7,392 nt of DNA. Origin: Acidobacteriota bacterium. GTDB lineage: Bacteria > Acidobacteriota > Thermoanaerobaculia > Gp7-AA8. A program made the position numbers and the translations under genes. The notes beneath the pieces are model-generated. The model worked only from the letters and a program-made list of their open reading frames with translations. It was not told the origin of the DNA and made no database searches. Where the stretch lies: positions 1 through 7,392 of the forward strand of contig QHVX01000213.1 in NCBI GenBank assembly GCA_003222375.1, given 5' to 3'. Within the stretch, counting starts at the first letter, position 1; each line of letters begins with the position of its first letter. This document shows, one piece after another, positions 1 through 5,572 of this stretch.

Positions 1-103
1 CTTCGAGCTCGAGGTGCTCGCGCAACTTCGGCACTAGCATCGATGCGTAGTGCGCGACGCCTGTGCGTGCCGGCGGCATCGGCGTGTACATCGCGACTTT
101 CAT
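1..103 (-). CDS. Glycosyltransferase (GT4-like), N-terminal fragment
   Basis: Only the first 34 codons are present; the gene runs off the low-coordinate edge. The fragment reads MKVAMYTPMPPARTGVAHYA and onward. A short hydrophobic beta strand is followed by a P-x-PPxRTGVAHY loop. This resembles the start of GT-B fold family 4 glycosyltransferases, which often begin with a form of SPLPPxRSGIADYS, where the loop forms part of the acceptor site. Those enzymes move a sugar from a nucleotide-sugar donor to glycan, lipid or protein acceptors in the cytoplasm; the substrate cannot be guessed here. The ATG overlaps the prfB stop (ATGA), which suggests translational coupling to prfB. The call rests on one N-terminal motif, so another Rossmann-like enzyme remains possible. 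Confidence 0.6.
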   Translation of the reverse strand, partial: MKVAMYTPMPPARTGVAHYASMLVPKLREHLELE

Positions 104-1204
104 TCCGCGCTCGTCCGCGCGCGCTGCGCGAGGTAAGCCTCGACGAAGCCGTTGATATCGCCGTCGAGCACGCGCTGCACGTCGCCGACCTCGTAACCGG
201 TGCGCAGATCCTTCGCGAGCTGATACGGCTGCAGCACGTACGAACGAATCTGCGATCCGAACGCGATGTCCTTCTTCTCGCCCTCCAGCTTCGCCTGCTC
301 TTCCTGCCGTTTCTCGACCTCGACCTGATACAGCCGCGCGCGCAACAGCTTCATCGCGACGTCGCGGTTCTTGTGCTGGCTGCGCTCGTTCTGACACGTG
401 ACGACGATTCCGGTCGGAAGATGCGTGATGCGCACCGCGGAATCGGTGACATTCACATGCTGCCCGCCGGCGCCCGACGATCGATACGTGTCGACGCGAA
501 GATCTTTGTCGTTGATCTCGATCTGAATTTCTTCGTCGATGTCGGGATACACGTATACCGATGCGAACGACGTGTGCCGGCGCTTGGCAGCGTCGAATGG
601 CGAGATGCGGACGAGCCGATGCACGCCGTGCTCTGATTTCAGATAGCCGTACGCGTAATCGCCGCGCACCATCATCGTCGCGCTCTTGATGCCCGCTTCT
701 TCGCCCGCTTGATAATCGACGGTCTCGGTCGTCCATCCGCGCCGCTCTGCGAAGCGCAGATACATGCGCAGAAGCATCTCGGCCCAATCCTGCGACTCGG
801 TTCCGCCCGCGCCGGGATGGATAGCAACGATGGCATCGCGATCGTCGTGCTCGCCGGAGAGCTTCATCGTCATCTCGATCTGATTGATCTCAGTTTCGAG
901 CTGCGACACCAGCGCTTCGATGTCGGCATCGACATTCTCGCCGTCGCGCTGCAGCTCCAGCAGCACGTCGAGCTCCTCCGATTTCGTGTTGAGCGACTCG
1001 CCGGCCGCCACCCGCTTTTCTATGCGCGAGCGCTTGCGGCCGACTTCCTGTGCGGCCTGCGGGTTGTCCCAGAATCCGGGCGCGGAGATCTGCCGCTCGA
1101 TCTCCTGCAGCGACTTGCGGGCCGAACCGAGGTCAAAGATAGCTCCGGACGCCCTGGAGCCGGTCACGTACCTCGGGGATTTTTGTGAGGGTCTCTTCTT
1201 TCAT
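100..1204 (-). CDS. prfB: Peptide chain release factor 2, with programmed +1 frameshift
   Basis: RF2 recognises UGA and UAA in the ribosomal A site and triggers hydrolysis of peptidyl-tRNA. The gene starts at ATG 1204 behind GGAG with a 5-nt spacer. It reads 23 codons to an in-frame TGA at 1135-1133 and must shift +1 at CTT TGA C to read the remaining 344 codons, giving 367 residues; E. coli RF2 has 365. In the joined product the family landmarks are clear: the SPF stop-codon recognition tripeptide at about residues 201-203, the catalytic loop GAGGQHVN with GGQ at about 246-248, and the conserved block GAGGTESQDWAEM near 131-143. Calling the gene from the ATG or GTG codons inside the second frame (for example 1167) would miss the true N-terminus. 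The stop is TGA, itself an RF2 codon, and overlaps the next start. It lies downstream of lnt in the same orientation. Confidence 0.97.
1132..1146 (-). promoter_or_regulatory. RF2 programmed +1 frameshift (recoding) site
   Basis: On the minus strand the bases read GGAG-C-TAT-CTT-TGA-C. CTT (1138-1136) is the slippery P-site codon and TGA (1135-1133) is the in-frame stop. Skipping one T gives GAC (Asp) and continues into the RF2 body. GGAG at 1146-1143 is an internal Shine-Dalgarno-like element 4 nt before CTT. The E. coli site is AGGGGG-TAT-CTT-TGA-C, so TAT CTT TGA C is identical. As established for RF2, scarce RF2 slows UGA termination and favours the shift, giving negative feedback on RF2 level. 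The internal SD is weaker than in E. coli, so basal frameshift efficiency may differ. Confidence 0.95.
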
Positions 1205-1209
1205 TTGTT

Positions 1210-1213
1210 CTCC
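1210..1213 (-). promoter_or_regulatory. Ribosome binding site of prfB
   Basis: GGAG stands 5 nt before ATG 1204 and fixes this start in preference to later in-frame codons downstream of the recoding site. Its upstream edge directly touches the inverted heptamer repeat ending at 1214, so pairing of that repeat in the mRNA could affect access to the site. Confidence 0.7.
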
Positions 1214-1288
1214 AACGATGAACGATGAGCGATGAACGATGAACACACGCCCACGCCGCTCATCGTTCATCTTTCATCGTTCATCGTT
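1214..1288. repeat. Inverted repeat of heptamers between lnt and prfB
   Basis: Two 29-nt arms (1214-1242 and 1260-1288) are inverted copies matching at 27 of 29 positions, with a 17-nt loop. Each arm is made of four heptamers of the form AACGATG or its complement, with single changes (AGCGATG in one arm, one CATCTTT-like unit in the other). The distal arm overlaps the last codon and the stop of lnt (stop 1283-1281), and the proximal arm ends next to the prfB GGAG. A transcript would fold into a long hairpin. There is no T-run after it in the direction of transcription, so it is not a standard intrinsic terminator. It may be a dispersed REP-like or MITE-like repeat, a processing or stability hairpin, or a translation control element. 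Confidence 0.85.
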
Positions 1289-2728
1289 TAATGCATCCGA
1301 TTGCAATAACGAAGCATGCCATCCACGCGAACCAGTCTCCCAATCTTACATAGAGCGTGGGCGTGTGTCGTGGTTGAAACCGCGCGTAGATAATGCCCTG
1401 ACGGTTCATTGGAATTTCCTCGACGATCCGGCCGGTCGGATCGACGAACGCCGAAATGCCGGTCGTTCCGGCACGCAACAGGAAGCGGTCGGTCTCGATC
1501 GCCCGCAATCGAGCCTGATTCAGATGCTGCCGCGGTGCCGCGGTTCCGTCGTACCACGCGTCGTTGGTGATGGTGACCAGCACGTCGGCGCCGTGGACCA
1601 CCTGCGTCCGCGGAATCTGCGGAAAGACGATTTCGTAGCAGATCGCCGGACCGTAATGCAGCAATCCGACCAGCGGTGTCTCCTTTGTCCCGAACTCGAA
1701 GTTGCCGACTTCGTGCACCAGCTTGTGCGCGAAGAACAGCATCTTGCGCAGCGGCACGTACTCGCCGAATGGCACGAGCCGGATTTTGTCGTAGTGCCCG
1801 ATCGTCTTGCCGCCGCTGACCAGAAACGCCGCGTTCCAGATCTTGTTCGGCTCTTCCGGATCTTCGGCCACTGATCCGAGGATGATGTCGACGGCCGAGT
1901 GGTGGGAGATGGATTCGATTCCGTTGCGAAAAAAGTCTGTCGTGCTGTACGAAAGCGGAACCGTCGATTCCGGCCAGATGACAATCGACGCGCCGGCGTG
2001 AATCGCGGTGTCGGTCATGGTCATCATCCGCTGGAAAATTTCAGTCAGGCTCTTCGCATCCCATCGCATTTCCTGCGAGATGTTCGGCTGCAACAGCGCC
2101 GCGATGTAAGTCGGTCCCACTCTTTGTCGCGCGATCAATTTTTCCGCGACCACCCCGGTTGCCCACCACACGAAGCAGAGGATCGTCACCGCGTCGCGAT
2201 GAGCCATGCGATCGCCGCCGCCGGAATGAGAATGAGCACCCCTAACGCGTACGGCCCGGCAGCCCGATCGAATTGCGCCAGCGGCGTGTAATCGACGATC
2301 GCGGCCGCGATCAGATTCCAGGGAAATCCGGTGAGCACATATGTTCGCGCATATTCGACCGCCGCCCACGCCAGCGGAATCAGCAGCCAGCGGCGAAATG
2401 CATCACCAGGTCTGATGCGATAAACGAGCAGTCCGAAAATGCCGCCATAGAGACCGAGCACGACGCACATCGCGACGAAGATGAGGACGCCGGTGACGTA
2501 CGGCAATCCTCCGTAATGTGACATTACCCGCACGACCCACGGAACCATGATCAGCCATGCTGTGAATTGCGACAGCCAGCCGAAGAGGAACGCATCGCGA
2601 GCGCGCGTCGCCCGCGCCAGGATGATGAAGAGTGGAATCGGCGCGATGAAGATCAGCCAGCCGATCGCGGCATTGGGGAACGCGAGCGCGAAGAGGACGC
2701 CCGAGAGGATTGCAAGAAGAAAACGCAT
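1281..2728 (-). CDS. lnt: Apolipoprotein N-acyltransferase, interrupted by a one-base frameshift
   Basis: Lnt is an inner-membrane enzyme that adds the third acyl chain to the N-terminal cysteine of lipoproteins, using phospholipid as donor. The first part (2728 to about 2189) encodes several hydrophobic segments, beginning MRFLLAILSGVLFALAFPNA. The second part encodes a nitrilase-fold domain and a final membrane segment. The catalytic triad is visible after joining: Glu in WPESTVPL (about 254), Lys in YDKIRLVPFGEYVP (about 315) and Cys in ICYEIVFP (about 364). The frame changes near 2189-2191, where the first frame hits TGA at 2188-2186; adding one G to the GG there restores a 482-residue protein, close to the usual length of about 500. 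ATG 2728 is chosen because the longer reading from 2800 adds only Arg-rich sequence derived from the upstream repeat. No strong SD is visible. Confidence 0.9.
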
Positions 2729-2729
2729 C

Positions 2730-2804
2730 GGTTGCGAGGTCTCGCGGTTGCGGGGTCTCGGAGTGAAACACCGCGAGACTGCGCAACTTCGAGACCGCAA
2801 GACC
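2730..2804. repeat. Imperfect palindromic repeat upstream of lnt
   Basis: The whole gap between the zinc-ribbon gene stop and the lnt start is an imperfect palindrome. Core arms 2738-2760 and 2774-2796 are inverted copies matching at 19 of 23 positions around a 13-nt spacer. Each contains the blocks GGTCTCG, GTTGCG and GTCTCG, and the outer flanks (GGTTGCG against GGTCTTGCG) partly continue the pairing. One arm is itself nearly a tandem 16-nt direct repeat (2730-2745 and 2746-2761, about 14 of 16). The repeat leaves no clear ribosome binding site for lnt. It looks like a REP-type dispersed element; a role in mRNA processing between the two genes is possible but unproven. Confidence 0.75.
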
Positions 2805-3209
2805 TATTTCTTAAAAAGGGCGTCGAACGCTTTGCGCGCGTCGTCCGGCGTCTGCGGCTGGCGCGCCTTGTCGGCGGCCAGATCCTTGATCACTTTCGGC
2901 TGGAAGAATGTGCACGCGTTGCGGGCGTGCTTGTTCGCGACGCGCGCCGGGATATTTTCGCGGCATTCCCACGTCGTGGTCGTGTCAAAGAAGCGGCAGT
3001 TGCCGCAGGTGTGCAGATCGGCGCCGCACTTCATTGCATTTGAACACCTCCGGCCCGAACCCGCCCGCCGTCCGTCCTCGGGGCGCGCCCTCGATGCGCT
3101 GCGGCCGCTGCTCCGGCCGCGGAGCCTGAGGCCGATCGCCGCCGCCCGAATGCGAGCCGTATCCGCCGCCGTCCTGGTATCCCTTGTGTTTGTATTTGCG
3201 ATCGCCCAA
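2804..3209 (-). CDS. Small zinc-ribbon, Cys-rich protein, interrupted by a one-base frameshift
   Basis: I do not know a named function. The first frame, from TTG 3209, reads MGDRKYKHKGYQDGGG and then a Gly/Pro/Arg-rich, probably disordered stretch to codon 58 (VFKC). The second frame begins MKCGADLHTCGNCRFFD at 3034 and continues for 76 residues to TAG. Removing one A (plus-strand T at 3035) joins them as a 134-residue protein with KCMKCG followed by CGNC, a CXXC-X6-CXXC zinc ribbon (Cys 58, 61, 68, 71). Further Cys at about 82 and 99 sit in CRENIPARVANKHARNACTF. The C-terminus (ARKAFDALFKK) is charged. The perfect recreation of a zinc ribbon is the evidence for one original gene. TTG 3209 is chosen for the GAGGTGA at 3218-3212; GTG 3215, overlapping the upstream stop, is an alternative. 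Nucleic acid or protein binding is only an inference. Confidence 0.65.
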
Positions 3210-3211
3210 AG

Positions 3212-3364
3212 TCACCTCACCAAAACGAAATAGATCGCTCCGACGATCAGAATCATCGCGATCGCGAAGAGAATCAATCGGATCGCGATTTGCGCCATCT
3301 TCAGGAGCACCCAGATGACGAGAATGACAACGAGAATCCCGATGAGCTCCTGGAGGCTGGGCAT
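3212..3364 (-). CDS. 50-residue hydrophobic membrane miniprotein
   Basis: I do not recognise a family. An ATG at 3364 opens a 50-codon reading frame ending in TGA at 3214-3212. It begins MPSLQELIGILVVILVIWVL, then has a short KMAQIAIR segment with two charges, and then a second hydrophobic run (LILFAIAMILIVGAIYFVL) ending in VR. This is consistent with two short transmembrane helices or one amphipathic helix plus one transmembrane helix. It lies 36 nt after the pdhC stop and 2 nt before the TTG start of the zinc-ribbon gene, or overlaps it by 4 nt if GTG is used; the GAGGTGA at its 3' end would serve the next gene. Tight spacing and clear membrane composition support a real gene; the lack of an SD before its own ATG weakens the case. 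Confidence 0.55.
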   Translation of the reverse strand: MPSLQELIGILVVILVIWVLLKMAQIAIRLILFAIAMILIVGAIYFVLVR

Positions 3365-3400
3365 GTCGGGCGTGTCCGCTAGTGTAACAGACGTTCCCGG

Positions 3401-4588
3401 TCAGACGATCAAACGCACGGGCTGCTCCAGGTATTGCCGTAGCGTTTTGAGGTAATCCGCCCCGGCCGCCCCGTCGACGACCCGGTGATCGCACGACAGA
3501 TCGATGACCACCGGCTGCGGCGCGGCTGCACCAATGGCCAGAATGGCGACATTCGGCGGGTTGATGATCGCCGTAAACTCCTCGATTCCCCAGGCGCCGA
3601 GGTTGGAGATGGTGAACGTGGAGCCCTGGTATTCCTCCGGGCGCAGTTTGCGGTTCTTCGCCTTGTCGGCCAGCGCGCGAATCTCGTTGGCAATTTCGGC
3701 CAGCGATTTTTGATCGGCGTTCCGGACGACGGGCGTGATCAGACCTTCGGGAGTGGAGACCGCGACGCCGATGTGGATCTCGCCGTACTGCGTGATCGCA
3801 TCGTCGCCCCAGCTCGCGTTGACGTTCGGATGATGACGCAGTGCCAGCGCCGAGGCGCGAATGACAAAATCATTCACACTAATCTTTACGTTTTCGATCT
3901 CGTTGAGCTGCTGCCGCAAGGAAAGAAGATTCGTGACGTCGTAGTCGGCGGTCAGATAGAAATGCGGGATCGGGCCGGTCGACTCGGCGAGGCGCTTCGC
4001 GATCGTGCGCCGCATCGCGGAGAGCGGGATCTGCTGGGTCTTCAATGTGGCGCCGACACTCTTGTCGGCGCGCGCCGGCAGGAGTGCCGGCGCCACATCT
4101 TGAGCACCCTTGATATCCCGCGCGACGATGCGGCCCTGCGGCCCGCTGCCCTGGACCGCATCGAGGCTGACGCCCATTTCGCGCGCCATCTTGCGCGCGA
4201 GCGGGGACGATCGGCGTTTGCCGCCATCTACCACGCGTAGAGGCGTCGACCGATCGATGCGCGGCCCCTTCATCTCGATCGCTTCGGCGTACTCGCCGGT
4301 CGTGTGTTTGATCGAATCTTTCTTATCGGTGGCGCGACGCTCAATCTTCTCGCCCGGTGCCGCGATGACCGCCAACCGCCCGCCCACCGGCACGACCTGA
4401 CCTTCCTGCGCTTCGACCTGGCCGATCGTGCCGTCCTGCTCGGCCTCGAGGTCGAGATTGACCTTGTCGGTCTCGATCTCCAGAACGGGCTCGCCCTTCT
4501 TGACCGCGTCGCCCGCCTTCTTGTACCAGCGGACAACCTTCCCCTCGGTCATCGCGTCGCCCATCTTGGGCATGATGATCTCAGCCAT
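3401..4588 (-). CDS. pdhC: Pyruvate dehydrogenase complex E2, dihydrolipoamide acetyltransferase
   Basis: E2 takes the acetyl group from E1 on a swinging lipoyl arm and transfers it to CoA, and forms the core of the complex. The 395-residue protein has one lipoyl domain (about 1-77, lipoyl lysine K42 in ETDKVNLD), a charged linker, a peripheral subunit-binding domain (about 127-160, SSPLARKMAREMGVSLDAVQ), a second linker, and the acyltransferase domain (about 184-395) with the catalytic motif DHRVVDGA (His at about 368). The second linker (about residues 164-181) is encoded by a palindromic repeat. The ATG overlaps the pdhB 3' end by 8 nt (ATGGCTGA), with no clear SD of its own, suggesting translational coupling. 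The neighbouring E1 genes favour pyruvate as substrate; a branched-chain 2-oxoacid role is less likely but not excluded. No E3 gene is in the window. Confidence 0.93.
   Translation of the reverse strand: MAEIIMPKMGDAMTEGKVVRWYKKAGDAVKKGEPVLEIETDKVNLDLEAEQDGTIGQVEAQEGQVVPVGGRLAVIAAPGEKIERRATDKKDSIKHTTGEYAEAIEMKGPRIDRSTPLRVVDGGKRRSSPLARKMAREMGVSLDAVQGSGPQGRIVARDIKGAQDVAPALLPARADKSVGATLKTQQIPLSAMRRTIAKRLAESTGPIPHFYLTADYDVTNLLSLRQQLNEIENVKISVNDFVIRASALALRHHPNVNASWGDDAITQYGEIHIGVAVSTPEGLITPVVRNADQKSLAEIANEIRALADKAKNRKLRPEEYQGSTFTISNLGAWGIEEFTAIINPPNVAILAIGAAAPQPVVIDLSCDHRVVDGAAGADYLKTLRQYLEQPVRLIV
4045..4098. repeat. Palindromic repeat inside the pdhC linker
   Basis: Two 25-nt arms (4045-4069 and 4074-4098) are inverted copies matching at 22 of 25 positions, separated by a 4-nt GCGC loop. 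They start with ATGTGGCGCC and contain GACACTCTTGTCGGC against the GCACTCCTGCCGGC version on the other strand. The element is read in frame and encodes about DVAPALLPARADKSVGAT (residues 164-181), exactly between the subunit-binding and catalytic domains of E2. The composition and perfect termini resemble dispersed intergenic palindromes, and its in-frame presence within a gene recalls the Rickettsia palindromic elements. It would form a strong hairpin in the mRNA. Confidence 0.85.
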
Positions 4589-5570
4589 TCGCGTAGAGCA
4601 CTTTCTTCACCGCTGCGATCACCTGCTCTTCGTGTGGAGTTGCTAAAAGTTCGAGATTTCGTGCGTACGGCATCGGAACATCTTCGCCGGTGACGCGTTC
4701 GACGGGCGCGTCGAGCTCGTCGAAATTGTGCTCCGTGATGCTGGCCGAAATTTCGGCGGCCGCGCCGAATGGCTTCCATTGCTCCTGCACGACGACGCAG
4801 CGATGCGTCTTCGACACGGACGCGTACGCAGGCTCGAGATCGAGCGGCCGCAGCGTGCGCAGATCGATCACTTCGCACTCGACGGCCTCATCCTTCGACA
4901 AGCGTTCGGCTGCCGTCAGCGAAACCTGCAACATGCGGCTGTACGAAACGATCGTGACGTCGTTTCCTTCGCGCGCGACGCGAGCCTGCCCGAACGGCAC
5001 GGTGAAATCGGCGTCGTCGGGAACTTCGCCTTTCATGCCGTAGAGTGCCGCGCTCTCAAGGAAGATGACTGGATCGCGTCCGCGAATCGCCGTCTTCAAC
5101 ATTCCCTTCGCGTCGGCAGGAGTCGCCGGAGCGACGACATGAATTCCGGGAAAGTGTCCGTAGAACGATTCGAACGACTGCGAATGCTGCGCCGAGAGCT
5201 GCACGCCCGCGCCTTGCGGCCCGCGAATGACCAGCGGCACGTCGACCTGACCGCCGGAGAAGTAACGCACCTTGGCGGCGTGATTGAGGATCTGATCGGC
5301 GGCGACGATCGAGAAGTTCATCGTCATCATCTCGACGATCGGACGCAGACCGACCATCGCCATCCCGACCGCCGTGCCCGCCATTCCCGCTTCGGCGATC
5401 GGAGTGTCGACGACGCGTTTCGGTCCGTATTTTTTCAACATGCCGGCGGTGATGCGGAATGTGCCTTCGTACACGCCGATGTCTTCGCCCATGATGAGGA
5501 CGTTCGGATCGCGGTCCATCTCCTCGATCATGGCGTCGCGGATCGCGTCGCGGTAACTCTTCTCGGCCAT
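4581..5570 (-). CDS. pdhB: Pyruvate dehydrogenase E1 component, beta subunit
   Basis: This is the beta subunit of the heterotetrameric alpha2beta2 thiamine-diphosphate E1, which decarboxylates pyruvate and reductively acetylates the E2 lipoyl group. The 329-residue protein is full length. The N-terminal pyrimidine-binding domain shows MGEDIGVYEGTFRIT, then DTPIAEAGMAG with the expected activating glutamate at about E60, and MTMNFSIVAADQILNHAAK. The middle carries PLVIRGPQGAG and AQHSQSFESFYGHFPG; the C-terminal transketolase domain ends with PMPYARNLELLA. The PYAxNLE signature favours the pyruvate branch over branched-chain or acetoin enzymes. GGAG at 5579-5576, overlapping the 3' end of pdhA, lies 5 nt before ATG 5570. 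It starts 2 nt after the pdhA stop and overlaps pdhC, so the three subunits are probably made from one message in matched amounts. Confidence 0.95.
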   Translation of the reverse strand: MAEKSYRDAIRDAMIEEMDRDPNVLIMGEDIGVYEGTFRITAGMLKKYGPKRVVDTPIAEAGMAGTAVGMAMVGLRPIVEMMTMNFSIVAADQILNHAAKVRYFSGGQVDVPLVIRGPQGAGVQLSAQHSQSFESFYGHFPGIHVVAPATPADAKGMLKTAIRGRDPVIFLESAALYGMKGEVPDDADFTVPFGQARVAREGNDVTIVSYSRMLQVSLTAAERLSKDEAVECEVIDLRTLRPLDLEPAYASVSKTHRCVVVQEQWKPFGAAAEISASITEHNFDELDAPVERVTGEDVPMPYARNLELLATPHEEQVIAAVKKVLYANG

Positions 5571-5572
5571 CG

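Noticed and set aside
1214..1288. CRISPR-like array or intrinsic terminator at the heptamer repeats
   Set aside because: Units are 7 nt with no spacers, and there is no T-run after the hairpin; it is an inverted repeat instead.
2729..2800. Extended lnt start at 2800 adding 24 residues
   Set aside because: The extra segment is the translated palindromic repeat and is Arg/Ser/Cys-rich, while ATG 2728 begins directly with the first membrane segment.
3365..3400. TACACT in the short gap after pdhC as a -10 for the miniprotein and downstream genes
   Set aside because: There is no -35 at acceptable spacing (TTGATC is about 20 nt away) and the predicted leader would be only a few bases.
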